Source of the DNA: Fibrobacter sp. UBA4297
GTDB lineage: Bacteria; Fibrobacterota; Fibrobacteria; Fibrobacterales; Fibrobacteraceae
Direction of reading: 5' to 3'
Assembly (NCBI RefSeq): GCF_002394865.1
Contig: NZ_DGUZ01000009.1
Coordinates: 139,954-203,953 of the forward strand
DNA: 64,000 nucleotides
The notes under the pieces were generated by a model. The model saw only the letters and a program-made list of their open reading frames with translations. It did not search any database and was not told the origin of the DNA. The position numbers and the translations under genes were made by a program. Positions 43,140 through 51,143 of the stretch are shown piece after piece; position 1 is the first letter of the stretch, and each line of letters begins with the position of its first letter.

Positions 43140-43832
43140 CTCTAGTCGGCCTTCGAGTTCGTCGAGAAGTTCCGCAGGTTCCAAGAAAGATTCATCGGCG
43201 TCGGTCTCGAAGAACACGTTGCTTTCGGGAATGAGCTTGATGGCGGCTGCGGTCGATTTCTTGCGGAAGCTATCCTCGTGCAGTGAAAAGAGCGCTCCAA
43301 AGGGGAGGGCTTTTTTCACAAAATTCGCATCGCCGCCAAAGCGGTGGAAAATGGGGCGCGGCGCTTCTCGTGACGATGCGTCTTGTCCTTGCGTAGCCTT
43401 AAAACCCGCCTCTTCCAAAAGTTTCAGCACGTGCATATAGTCCCCAACGCAGTGTATTTGCAAATTCCGCTTGAGTTCTAATGCAAGTCCGGCCTGCGCT
43501 AAAAAAATCTGGTCCTGCGTGCCGTCGTTGTAGCCCGGATAGCGCTTATCAATACCCGCTTCGCCGACCATGGCAAGTGGGTCTTCTTCTAAGCGGGTGC
43601 GCAGTTGGGCTAATGTTTTGCTAGAAACCTGTGTTGCGATCATTGGGTGGATCCCGTAAGTCACTTTAAATGGCTTGATTTCGGTCGAAAACTCTTTTTT
43701 CAGTTGCGAGACATCTTCCCATTCCCAGGGTTCACAAGAAACCGCAATAAAGTCATAATTACGGTCTAAAAGCAACTGCGTGAGCTGCTTTTTTTGGGGT
43801 AATCGAGCTAAATGAATGTGAAAATCGAACAT
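43104..43832 (-). CDS. TatD-family metal-dependent hydrolase
   Basis: A 242-residue TIM-barrel hydrolase of the TatD group (deoxyribonuclease-like). Motifs FDFHIHLARLP at the N-terminus, GEAGIDKRYPGYNDGTQDQIFLAQ and the metal-site FETDADESF are visible; HxH is HIH. It is convergent with mfd and its last 36 bases are antisense to the mfd end. The role (DNA nuclease or other phosphatase or amidohydrolase) is not decided by the sequence. Some variation from the classical TatD HxH...H pattern (IHCVG, HRFGG) is present. Confidence 0.8.
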   Translation of the reverse strand: MFDFHIHLARLPQKKQLTQLLLDRNYDFIAVSCEPWEWEDVSQLKKEFSTEIKPFKVTYGIHPMIATQVSSKTLAQLRTRLEEDPLAMVGEAGIDKRYPGYNDGTQDQIFLAQAGLALELKRNLQIHCVGDYMHVLKLLEEAGFKATQGQDASSREAPRPIFHRFGGDANFVKKALPFGALFSLHEDSFRKKSTAAAIKLIPESNVFFETDADESFLEPAELLDELEGRLESVRAAYAKCRE

Positions 43833-43973
43833 AATAGCCCCCTATGCACTTAAAATACAAAGAAATTATGGAAAAACAAAATTATTTGCTTGTTTTTTAG
43901 GGCAAAAAAGCCTAGTTTAAGTTTGTTGGTGCGCCAACCCAAGTTTTTTGATCACCTCATTAAAGGAGTCGCT

Positions 43974-44171
43974 ATGCGCGATTTACTCGAAAAAGCTCTG
44001 AATAAAGGTTTGACTGTCTGCTTTACATCCGAAAATGGCTTTGATGTCATTCGAATTTCTTCTGGTAACGAAGTTGTTGCTAGTTGCAGCCTTGGATCGA
44101 ATAGCTTCCGTGCATCGGTCGAAGAATCTCTCCAGGCGCTTTTGCTCGACCTGGAACGCAAGGGATTCTAG
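43974..44171 (+). CDS. Small hypothetical protein (65 residues)
   Basis: I start at the ATG at 43974 because AAAGGAG lies ideally upstream; the longer frame is AT-rich. The protein reads MRDLLEKALNKGLTVCFTSENGF and ends in a helical LQALLLDLERKGF. Its mixed alpha/beta pattern suggests a small soluble protein. No family recognised and no neighbours in operon; a terminator follows at 44264-44296. Confidence 0.65.
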   Translation: MRDLLEKALNKGLTVCFTSENGFDVIRISSGNEVVASCSLGSNSFRASVEESLQALLLDLERKGF

Positions 44172-44263
44172 CGGACTTGCCGCAGTTGCTCTGTAGGTTG
44201 GTGAGCTTGTTGAACCATTGAGCTATGAGCTCGCAACTTTCGTTTGCTTTTGGCTTTATATGA

Positions 44264-44296
44264 AAAAATCCTGCGATATTCTCGCAGGATTTTTTT
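44264..44296. terminator. Bidirectional intrinsic terminator
   Basis: AAAAATCCTGCG and CGCAGGATTTTT pair across ATATTCT. It separates the small + gene from the convergent outer-membrane gene and can serve both. Confidence 0.9.
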
Positions 44297-44317
44297 GTGT
44301 AGTCAATAATTTTTGAC

Positions 44318-45928
44318 TTAGTTAATTCTACCGATCAAGTTGCCGGAGAGCATATAGTCCTTAGATGCACCATAGCTGTGGAAACCAGCGGAGAGCGAGA
44401 AACGGTCCGTGAGAGCCTTTTCAAGGTAGAGGGCTCCAAGAACGTCCTTCACGTGCTTTGTCTTGCTGCCAATAAAGTCGCTGTGGTGATGACGGTTGTG
44501 AACGTATTCTGCTTCAAGGATGACGCGGTCAACGGTCTTGAAGTTCATTTCAATACCACCGGTAAGCGGAGCGACGAGGTCATCGGAGAGGTCCATGAGG
44601 GCTACTTCGCCAAAGAGCGTGAGGAAGTCCGGGATAATCGGTGCGCGAACCTTCAAAGATACGTTGTGCGAAATGTCGGCATCGTTGTCGTTGACTTTGT
44701 CGAAAACGTTGCTGCGGTAGCCGAGCTGGATGTCGAAGAGTTCGAGGCTCGGGAGATCATGGAAGTTGAACACCAAGCGGAGGTCGCCCTTGTTAAGATG
44801 GGTAGCCTTGCTGATGAAGGAGAAGGCGAGGTCGATGTTTTCGTTCGGAGCAAAGCCGAATTCAAACTGGTTCTCGGGATCCTGCGTGGAGAGGAATCCG
44901 TTCTTGTAACCATCGATGTAGCCACCGAAGTAGTCGCCGTTCTTATCGGTGTTGTCCCAACGACCGACTCTGAAGCTGAAGTTGCCCTTACTCTGGTATG
45001 CCCATGCTTCGTCGAGAGTGAAGTAATCTTCGGCGCTGCCGGTTTCGCCATTGACGTTATCGGTCTTCAAGTCGCCTGGGTAGAAGGCGAGAGCAATCTT
45101 ACCCTTGAAGTTATTCGTTTCGGCGAGGATAGCGAAGTTAGCTTGGCCACTCCACTTTTCGAGGTTGTCCGAATTTTCGTCGTCTTCGGAGGTCCAGAAC
45201 ACCTTGCCGGCTTCGAGTTCGAAGTCTGCGTTGATGTCGAAATCGATTTCGTTGACCGTGAAGACAGCATTTTCGATCATCTTCTTTTTCTTGCGAGATG
45301 TCGTGGTTGCCGGTTCAGCGGCTGCAACTTCTGCCGGAGCTTCAACGGCTGCAGGGGCTTCAACAACCGGTGCTGGAGCTACAACCGGTGCCGGTGCTTC
45401 TGCAACTGGTGCTGCCGGAGCCTTGGTTTCGGCGACCGGTGCGGGTTCAGCCTTCGGAGCTTCCGGAGTCGGAGCGATTGCCGGAATAATCGGTTCTGCC
45501 GGGGCCTTTGTTTCAACGGCGGCGGCAGCTTCGGCCTTGGCAGCTTCGGCCTTGACTTCTGCGGCCTTTGCTGTTTCCTGAGCCTTGACTTCGGCTTCCT
45601 GTGCCTTATTGGCAACTGCGGCCTTTGCTTCGGTCTTTGCTTCGGATGCAGTTGTTTTCACATCCTTAGCAGCTGCCTTTGCGGTTTCTTGAGCCTTTGC
45701 TTCGGTTTCTGCCTTGGCGTTGGTTGCTGTGGCTTTAGCGTCAGTCTTGGCGGCTTCTACCTTGGCTTTTGCCTTGGTCGTCTTCTTGACGGCAGCGGCC
45801 TTTGCCTTGGTGACTGCTGTTTTGGCTTCTACAGCCGGCTTTTCGGTTGCTGCTTTAACATCTTCTGCACTCGGTGCTGCAAATACGGAAGCTGCGAGCA
45901 AACAAGTTGCAAGAAACATTTTCTTCAT
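44318..45928 (-). CDS. Outer-membrane beta-barrel protein with Ala/Lys-rich N-terminal tail
   Basis: A 536-residue protein with a signal peptide (MKKMFLATCLLAASVFAAP). Residues about 20-140 are an AKAEAKAKT-type helical tail rich in Ala, Lys and Glu; about 140-212 is Pro/Ala-rich (APVAEAPAPVVAPAP) ending at a basic SRKKKK; from about 215 a porin-like barrel follows with repeated amphipathic strands (FELEAGKVFWTS, NFSFRVGRWDNTDKNGDYFGGYIDG) and a C-terminal strand ending GNLIGRIN. AAGGAG precedes the start. The tail plausibly spans the periplasm and contacts peptidoglycan; this is inference. Isolated gene. Confidence 0.8.
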   Translation of the reverse strand: MKKMFLATCLLAASVFAAPSAEDVKAATEKPAVEAKTAVTKAKAAAVKKTTKAKAKVEAAKTDAKATATNAKAETEAKAQETAKAAAKDVKTTASEAKTEAKAAVANKAQEAEVKAQETAKAAEVKAEAAKAEAAAAVETKAPAEPIIPAIAPTPEAPKAEPAPVAETKAPAAPVAEAPAPVVAPAPVVEAPAAVEAPAEVAAAEPATTTSRKKKKMIENAVFTVNEIDFDINADFELEAGKVFWTSEDDENSDNLEKWSGQANFAILAETNNFKGKIALAFYPGDLKTDNVNGETGSAEDYFTLDEAWAYQSKGNFSFRVGRWDNTDKNGDYFGGYIDGYKNGFLSTQDPENQFEFGFAPNENIDLAFSFISKATHLNKGDLRLVFNFHDLPSLELFDIQLGYRSNVFDKVNDNDADISHNVSLKVRAPIIPDFLTLFGEVALMDLSDDLVAPLTGGIEMNFKTVDRVILEAEYVHNRHHHSDFIGSKTKHVKDVLGALYLEKALTDRFSLSAGFHSYGASKDYMLSGNLIGRIN

Positions 45929-46059
45929 TTGAGGATCTCCTTAGTATAAATCCAGGTTTAAATACTCGATTAAATGTTAGTAAAAAAATCTTAATCAAAT
46001 TTTTACTACATATAAAGCCCTCATTAATCTAATTTAAATATCCAAAAGAGGTGATTGTT

Positions 46060-47130
46060 TTGAAAAATTTTTTGTTGGCGGTGATGGTTGTTTTGACGTC
46101 GAGCGCGTTTGCGCAGATGAAACTGGATGTCTATAAGAAAATTAATGGTTCTATAGATGAAAACCGCCCTTTAGGGTATTTAATGTCTTCGGACGCGATT
46201 AAGGAACTCCCGATTCCGAAGGATAAGATTGAGCATGAAAGCTTTGTCGATGTTCAGGAAAAGGTTCGTGGTAAAAACGGAAAATACCAGACCGTCACTA
46301 AAAAACAAAGAGTGGTGACTTACGAAGAAGTCGAGCCGAAAGCTCCGCCGCGCTATGTGCCGGTGAATTGCAAGTTTGGCGATGTGTGGGTCAAGCGTTC
46401 GGAGCTGGACCGTTTTATGCAAGAATACGCAGACTTGAGTGGGGAATACGTCTCTGAAACGGGCCGCGTGGTTCTCAAAAGTTCGCCGAGCAACGCTAGC
46501 CGCTTTAACATTGTTGTGCAGAATGGTAAGGACGATAACGTAGCCGAAATCGAAATGGGTAATCTCGAAAAGAAAAACATCAATGGCCATGCACGCTTTG
46601 TCTACAAAGAAGAAGGCTGTGCTGTTGGCGTGGATGTGTTCAACCGCGTGGTGCGCGTGGCCCAGCATGGTTGCGAAGATTACAATGTCGGTGGATACAC
46701 GCTTGCAGGGAATTACCCGACATTCAAGGGAAACAACCGCATTGTCGAAACATTTAATTTGGATTCATATAACTTCTCTTATCCGAAATATTTGTGGTGC
46801 GCGAGTGGCTATGATACTTGTGAACCATTGACGGATGAACATGGAATCGTGAGTATTACGTGGAGCAAGGACGGGCATGGAACGATTGAACGCCGAGCCG
46901 GGAATTCTGTGCATATGTACCGTGCGATGGAACGCGTGATTCCGCATAAACGAGATTACTATATGGGCGAAAAGCCGATTGCACTCAAGACCAAGCGCAC
47001 TGACATGAGCGGTGAATGGATGAACTGGTATTTTTATCCGCGTGCAGGGCGCTTCAAGATGATGCGTTCTGGACAGCGTTTCGATGCCGCTTACATGGAA
47101 ATCTACGAACCGGTCAAGGAAGATGATTAA
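46060..47130 (+). CDS. Secreted hypothetical protein
   Basis: I choose the TTG at 46060: AGAGG lies eight bases before it and a clear signal peptide (KNFLLAVMVVLTSSAFAQ) begins there; the GTG three codons earlier overlaps the ribosome site. The 356-residue protein contains the segment YVPVNCKFGDVWVKRSELDRFMQEY and a C-terminal RTDMSGEWMNWYFYPRAGRFKMM. Four Cys in pairs (CAVGV, CEDY; CASGYDTCEPL) suggest disulfides in the periplasm. No family recognised. Lone + strand gene. Confidence 0.7.
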   Translation: MKNFLLAVMVVLTSSAFAQMKLDVYKKINGSIDENRPLGYLMSSDAIKELPIPKDKIEHESFVDVQEKVRGKNGKYQTVTKKQRVVTYEEVEPKAPPRYVPVNCKFGDVWVKRSELDRFMQEYADLSGEYVSETGRVVLKSSPSNASRFNIVVQNGKDDNVAEIEMGNLEKKNINGHARFVYKEEGCAVGVDVFNRVVRVAQHGCEDYNVGGYTLAGNYPTFKGNNRIVETFNLDSYNFSYPKYLWCASGYDTCEPLTDEHGIVSITWSKDGHGTIERRAGNSVHMYRAMERVIPHKRDYYMGEKPIALKTKRTDMSGEWMNWYFYPRAGRFKMMRSGQRFDAAYMEIYEPVKEDD

Positions 47131-47447
47131 GAGTGGGCTTCGCCCAAGCCCGTAATAAGTAAAAATGTACTTCTTGCGGGCGGGGCCCCAGCTCGGAGTT
47201 GCGAAGGCCGCACGGGCCCCTCCCTGCACCCTCCCCATCCTGGCACAAGCGCCAACCTTACGGCTCAGCCATGCCCATGCAAGCATGGTCGCGGCACTCG
47301 CCTTTTAAGGTTGTGGCCGACGCTCTATTCTCTCGATGTAATTCTGATTATCTGTTGATTTAATTTAAGTTTCGCTTTTATTTATAAATGAATTATTTAA
47401 TTTTTTAATGATTGCTTATCAATTGTAAAGAATTGTTGCAGAAGATT
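47131..47447. other. GC-rich non-coding block, no gene
   Basis: From 47135 to about 47335 the sequence is strikingly GC-rich, with a UUCG-type hairpin (TGGGCTTCGCCCA), GGGGCCCC and CATGCAAGCATG inverted repeats. The - strand frame across it continues antisense into the upstream gene and is not convincing. From 47335 to 47447 it is AT-rich and empty. Confidence 0.5.
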
Positions 47448-47897
47448 ATGATTAAATCTATTGAACAGAGTCGCATTTTGTTTTTGGATTCGGGGCCGCT
47501 GGTGCGGCTTCTCCAGATGCATCCTGATTACTACCCGGTTGTGTCGGACGTTTTGGACGGTGTCTATGAGAACAATGTGCAAGTTCTCGTTTCTTCTGTA
47601 ACTTTATTTGAAATTTGCAAAAAGGCGTATGGTGCAAACGATGGCGTTTTAGCAAGGCAGTATCGTGAATTTTTTGAGAAGTCTGCTAACGTGCGCCTTT
47701 GCGAAGTGAATGCCGATGTTGCATTGAAGGCGGCGGAATTGTTTGCGGCTGCTGCCCGCACGAACCACAAGCTGACCGAGATGGAATCGCTACGCTTGGC
47801 GACCGCGTTCGTGAACGGCGCCGATTGCATCCTCACCGAATGCGCAAACTTCCGTGACGCCACCGATGCGCTCGTCGTTACGCTCGATGAAATTTAG
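47448..47897 (+). CDS. PIN-domain protein (possible orphan toxin-type nuclease)
   Basis: I start at the ATG at 47448 (MIKSIEQSRILFLDSGPLVRLL); 12 earlier codons have no ribosome site. The 149-residue protein has the PIN pattern: first acidic FLDSGPL, the SSVTLFEI segment, Glu/Asp in EMESLRLATAF and a late VNGADCILTECANFRDA, where the family usually has TRDxxF. PIN proteins of this size are commonly VapC-type RNases with a small antitoxin beside them, but no antitoxin frame is seen up- or downstream. Some expected acidic residues are replaced, so activity is uncertain. Confidence 0.7.
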   Translation: MIKSIEQSRILFLDSGPLVRLLQMHPDYYPVVSDVLDGVYENNVQVLVSSVTLFEICKKAYGANDGVLARQYREFFEKSANVRLCEVNADVALKAAELFAAAARTNHKLTEMESLRLATAFVNGADCILTECANFRDATDALVVTLDEI

Positions 47898-47973
47898 GCT
47901 ATTGGGGGATGGGCTCGCCCCTTTGGTGCTTTGAGCACGCTTCGCTTTGAGGTTAGAGCGTTTTACAAGCATA

Positions 47974-48008
47974 TCTAAGTTCTAAGCTCTAAGTTCTAAG
48001 TTCTAAAA
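47974..48008 (+). repeat. Heptad array upstream of gatB
   Basis: CTAAGTT/CTAAGCT recurs every 7 bases (five units), ending about 38 bases before the gatB start. Confidence 0.75.
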
Positions 48009-48045
48009 TACTATCTTTTCCGCGTAAAATTTATTGGAGTTTAAC

Positions 48046-49503
48046 ATGTCTAATTACTGTCCTGTTATTGGTCTCGAAATCCATTGCCAGCTTGCCACTA
48101 AGACAAAGATGTTCTGTGGCTGCGAAATTGAAGTGAACACAAGCCCGAACAAGCATGTTTGCCCTGTTTGCCTCGGTATGCCGGGCGCTATGCCTGTGCC
48201 GAACAAGAAGGCTGTGGAATATGCCATCCGCTTGGGTCTCGCTCTCAACTGCGAAATTGATTTGAACGCCATGTGGACTCGTAAGAACTACTTCTACCCG
48301 GACCTTCCGAAGGGTTACCAGATTACGCAGACGGGTGGACTTCCGGTGTATGACCATCCGATTTGTAAGAACGGCTGGCTCGAAATCGTGAAGGCCGACG
48401 GCACCAAGAAGCGTGTGGGCATTACCCGTATCCACATGGAAGAAGATGCCGGTAAGCTCATCCACGACATGAGCCCGTCCCAAAGCCATTTTGACGCTAA
48501 CCGCTGCGGTACGCCGCTTTGCGAAATCGTGACCGAACCGGACATCCGTAGCCCGGAAGAAGCCGTGCTCGTGCTGAAGAAAATCAAGCAGACGCTCGAA
48601 TACACACGCGTTTCTAACGCCAACATGGAAAACGGCAACATGCGTTGCGATGGTAACATTTCGCTGCGCGCTTCTGAAGACGCTCCGTTCGGTATCCGCG
48701 CCGAAATCAAGAACTTGAACAGCTTCACGAACCTCGAAAAGGCTCTCTACTGCGAAATGAACCTGCAGGCCTCGACGCTCGATGCCGGCAAGGAAGTGGA
48801 ACAGTGCACCAAGCGCTACGACCCCAATGCGGACAAGACCATCGTCATCCGCTCTAAGGAAGACGCCCACGACTACAAGTACTTCCCGGAACCGGACATG
48901 GTGCGCCTCGTGACTGACCCGGCCTTTGTGGAAGAAATCCGCCGCACGCTTCCGGAACTGCCGGATGCCCGCCGCAAGCGCTTCATGGACGACTTCGGTG
49001 TTTCCGAATACGACGCCATGGTGCTTACCGAAGACCGCGACGTGAGCGAATGGTATGACACCGCCGCGAAGAATTGCAAGAACGGCAAGGTCTTGGCCAA
49101 CTGGGTGATTACTGAACTGCTGGCCAAGGTGAAGGAACTCGAAGGAGGTCTCTCCGCTCTCAAGATCAAGCCGGAACAGCTCTGCGCTCTCGTGAACCTT
49201 ATTGCAGATAACACCATTAACGGAAAGATTGCAAAGACAGTCTTCGCCGAAATGTTCGAAACGGGCAAGGATCCTGAAGTCATCGTGAAGGAAAAGGGCC
49301 TCGTGCAGGTGACCGACACCGCTGCTATCGAAGCTGTGGTTCGTGAAGTCTGCGCCGCTAACGCCGCTCAGTTCGCTGAATTCAAGGCAGGCAAGGTTGC
49401 ACTCAAGGGCTTCCTCGTGGGTATGACGATGCGCAAGTCCGGTGGCAAGGCTAACCCGGGTCTCGTGAACCAGATTCTCGACAAGCTCGCTAAGGAAGGG
49501 TAA
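48046..49503 (+). CDS. gatB: Aspartyl/glutamyl-tRNA amidotransferase subunit B
   Basis: GatB binds mischarged tRNA-Gln or tRNA-Asn and carries the kinase step in the GatCAB complex. The start is the ATG at 48046 with GGAG seven bases before; four earlier codons are also open. The 485-residue protein has the family signature EIHCQLATKTKMFCGCEIEVNTSPNKHVCPVCLGMPG at its start, including a zinc-type Cys set, and the YqeY-like C-terminal domain with ALKGFLVGMTMRKSGGKANPGLVNQIL. gatA and gatC are not adjacent. It implies that glutaminyl- or asparaginyl-tRNA is made indirectly. Confidence 0.95.
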   Translation: MSNYCPVIGLEIHCQLATKTKMFCGCEIEVNTSPNKHVCPVCLGMPGAMPVPNKKAVEYAIRLGLALNCEIDLNAMWTRKNYFYPDLPKGYQITQTGGLPVYDHPICKNGWLEIVKADGTKKRVGITRIHMEEDAGKLIHDMSPSQSHFDANRCGTPLCEIVTEPDIRSPEEAVLVLKKIKQTLEYTRVSNANMENGNMRCDGNISLRASEDAPFGIRAEIKNLNSFTNLEKALYCEMNLQASTLDAGKEVEQCTKRYDPNADKTIVIRSKEDAHDYKYFPEPDMVRLVTDPAFVEEIRRTLPELPDARRKRFMDDFGVSEYDAMVLTEDRDVSEWYDTAAKNCKNGKVLANWVITELLAKVKELEGGLSALKIKPEQLCALVNLIADNTINGKIAKTVFAEMFETGKDPEVIVKEKGLVQVTDTAAIEAVVREVCAANAAQFAEFKAGKVALKGFLVGMTMRKSGGKANPGLVNQILDKLAKEG

Positions 49504-49506
49504 TTT

Positions 49507-49541
49507 AGACGAGAGAACGGGCTATGCCCTACAGACGAGAG
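49507..49541 (+). repeat. Short direct repeat flanking a hairpin after gatB
   Basis: AGACGAGAGA occurs at 49507-49516 and 49532-49541, on either side of GGGCTATGCCC. No function seen. Confidence 0.6.
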
Positions 49542-49546
49542 ATAAG

Positions 49547-49590
49547 AGGTGTCATCCTGAGCGAAGTGCGTAGCACGAAGTCGAAGGATC
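49547..49590 (+). repeat. Dispersed repeat GTCATCCTGAGCGAAG...GAAGGATCTAGG
   Basis: One copy of the GTCATCCTGAGCGAAG...TCGAAGGATC family seen also at 25.16, 50.9 and 57.95 kb, just upstream of the next gene's start codon. Confidence 0.7.
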
Positions 49591-49602
49591 TAGGATTGAA
49601 TA

Positions 49603-49998
49603 ATGAAGAATGCGGCGAAATCGAGAAATTGTCATTGTGAGCCCAAGGTCACTGAGCGTAGTCGAAGTGGGGGCGTGGCAATCCAGGGCAGTTTGTTGCT
49701 CGTGGTTTTGTTTGCACTCTTTCTTTCTTTCCCGTCCTCTGCCATTGCAAAGATGGACCGCTCGGACAGCTCTTACGTCAGCACGTTGAACATGACCGAA
49801 GAGCAAAAGGAAAAGGTTTTTGGTGTAGATTCCTCGACTCTTGCCAAAGGCCCGACGCTCCAAGAATTGAATGAGGAAAATCCGACTTACGTCAAGCGAG
49901 AATACGACCACAAACAGCAAGTGGTTGTCGGTAGCGTGGTGATGTTCTGCGTTGCCCTTGCGATGGTCCTGATGAATAATTACAATCCCAAAAGGTAG
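49603..49998 (+). CDS. Small membrane/secreted protein with repeat-derived N-terminus
   Basis: The ATG at 49603 has AGGA seven bases upstream. Residues about 12-29 (CEPKVTERSRSGGVAIQ) are the translation of a GTCATTGTGAGC...GGCAATCC dispersed repeat (49624-49690). Behind it is a normal signal-like hydrophobic segment (GSLLLVVLFALFLSFPSSAIA), a charged middle (NMTEEQKEKVFGVDSSTL), and a C-terminal membrane helix (VVVGSVVMFCVALAMVLMNNY). So the repeat seems to have inserted into the 5' end and become coding. Alternative start GTG 49675 would shorten it. No family recognised. Confidence 0.6.
   Translation: MKNAAKSRNCHCEPKVTERSRSGGVAIQGSLLLVVLFALFLSFPSSAIAKMDRSDSSYVSTLNMTEEQKEKVFGVDSSTLAKGPTLQELNEENPTYVKREYDHKQQVVVGSVVMFCVALAMVLMNNYNPKR
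49624..49692 (+). repeat. Dispersed GTCATTGTGAGC...GTGGCAATCC repeat lying inside a reading frame
   Basis: The pattern GTCATTGTGAGC, TGAGCGTAGTCGAAG, GTGGCAATCC is a known type of bacterial intergenic repeat; here it encodes the first part of the 131-residue protein. Confidence 0.65.
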
Positions 49999-50025
49999 AT
50001 AGGTATTAGGTGTTAGGTATTAGGC
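49994..50025 (+). repeat. Heptad array at a stop codon
   Basis: TTAGGTA/TTAGGTG/TTAGGCA units, 7-bp period, four to five units, beginning with the TAG stop of the preceding gene. Confidence 0.7.
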
Positions 50026-50090
50026 AAAGAATCGCAGCTTCGCTGCACAAAACAAACGCACAATGAGCGTAATTCTTTTTCGAAACCAGT

Positions 50091-50132
50091 AACTTAAAAC
50101 CTATAACCTAAAACCTACAACCTAAAAAACTA
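50091..50132 (+). repeat. Heptad array upstream of the IMP cyclohydrolase gene
   Basis: AACCTAT/AACCTAA/AACCTAC recurs every 7 bases five times and stops just before the start codon at 50136. Confidence 0.75.
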
Positions 50133-50135
50133 ATT

Positions 50136-50870
50136 ATGAACTACACAGAAGAAGCAAAACAGAATTTCAACGACCTCTCCAAGAACCCGTATCCGGGCCG
50201 TGGCATTGTGCTTGGCACAAGCGCCGATGGCAAGTCTTACGTGCAGGTTTACTGGATCATGGGTCGCAGCGTGAACAGCCGCAACCGCGTGTTTGAAATT
50301 GAAGCCGACACTGGCTTTATGAAGACCAAGGCTTTCGACGAATCCAAGCTCACGGACCCGCATCTCATCATTTACTATCCGGCTCGCCACACGAAGGACG
50401 TGCAGATTATTACGAACGGCGACCAGACGGACACGATTTACAACGCCATCAAGCTCGGTGGCACGTTCGAAAGCGCTCTTCGCACTCGCCAGTACGAAGA
50501 CGACGCTCCGAACTTCACGCCGCGTATTTCCGGCATCCACTACAAGAATGCTGAACCGGCTATCTACAAGCTCTCCATCCTCAAGAGCCGCAATAATAGC
50601 GAAGAAGCAGGCTGCGAACGCATGACGTTTGAATTCGAAAAGGCTTTGAACGGTCTTGGACACTTCATCAGCACATACGAAACGGATGGCAAGCCGATCC
50701 CGTCTTTCAACGGTTTCCCGAAGCTCATGCCGATTTTCAACACTGCTGAAGAAACGCTCAAGGCTTACTGGGACGCTCTCAACGCTGACAACAAGGTTTC
50801 CTTGATGGTCAAGTGGATTGACCGCGAAACCTTCGAAGCTAAGACGATTATCGTGAATAAGAATAAGTAG
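50136..50870 (+). CDS. purO: PurO-type IMP cyclohydrolase
   Basis: It closes FAICAR to IMP, the last step of purine synthesis. The 244-residue protein is of the archaeal-type family: GRGIVLG, YWIMGRSVNSRNRVFE and a C-terminal ETLKAYWDALNADNKVSLMVKWI. Most bacteria use the N-terminal domain of PurH for this step. The AICAR transformylase gene at 55.4 kb encodes only the C-terminal half of PurH, so this gene supplies the missing activity. It has heptad arrays on both sides, and its TAG stop is part of the downstream one. Confidence 0.85.
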   Translation: MNYTEEAKQNFNDLSKNPYPGRGIVLGTSADGKSYVQVYWIMGRSVNSRNRVFEIEADTGFMKTKAFDESKLTDPHLIIYYPARHTKDVQIITNGDQTDTIYNAIKLGGTFESALRTRQYEDDAPNFTPRISGIHYKNAEPAIYKLSILKSRNNSEEAGCERMTFEFEKALNGLGHFISTYETDGKPIPSFNGFPKLMPIFNTAEETLKAYWDALNADNKVSLMVKWIDRETFEAKTIIVNKNK

Positions 50871-50894
50871 AGTTTAGAACTTAGAGCTTAGACG
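50868..50894 (+). repeat. Heptad array at the purO stop codon
   Basis: Starting with the TAG stop, TTAGAAC/TTAGAGC units recur every 7 bases about four times. Confidence 0.7.
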
Positions 50895-50897
50895 AAA

Positions 50898-50945
50898 TGT
50901 CAGCCTGAGCTGTCATCCTGAGCGAAGTCGAAGGATCCAGTAAAA
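50898..50945 (+). repeat. Dispersed GTCATCCTGAGCGAAG...GAAGGATCC repeat
   Basis: Two partial GTCA(G/T)CCTGAG copies in tandem, then TCGAAGGATCCAG. Intergenic. Confidence 0.7.
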
Positions 50946-50986
50946 TTATTCGCAAGAAATAACTGGATTCTGCCCCTTCGAACCTA

Positions 50987-51019
50987 AGAATTGTAAAGCA
51001 ACAAGTTGCTAACAATTCT
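50987..51019. other. Hairpin in the purO-FISUMP intergenic region
   Basis: AGAATTGT/ACAATTCT and inner AGCAAC/GTTGCT form a 14-pair stem with a two-base bulge and tiny loop. No T-run. Function unknown. Confidence 0.6.
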
Positions 51020-51091
51020 ATATCGTCCTAACGGACTCAGAATGACGTTGCTCTACCGACTAAGTTCTACCAACTTCTTTTAGAATTATAC

Positions 51092-51121
51092 GGAAAAAGC
51101 GAGCTTATGGCTCGCTTTTTC
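51092..51121. terminator. Bidirectional intrinsic terminator
   Basis: GAAAAAGCGAGC and GCTCGCTTTTTC pair around TTATG. It lies just past the stop of the FISUMP lipoprotein gene on the - strand. Confidence 0.9.
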
Positions 51122-51143
51122 TATATCCGCAATGTGGATTTTG

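Noticed and set aside
44378..45949. 523-residue + strand open frame, Cys/Gly-rich
   Set aside because: Antisense of the Ala/Lys-rich outer-membrane gene; the Cys-rich composition is an artefact of antisense GCN/AAR codons.
46765..47286. 173-residue - strand frame
   Set aside because: Half of it is antisense to the secreted-protein gene and the rest crosses the GC-rich hairpin block; no ribosome site.
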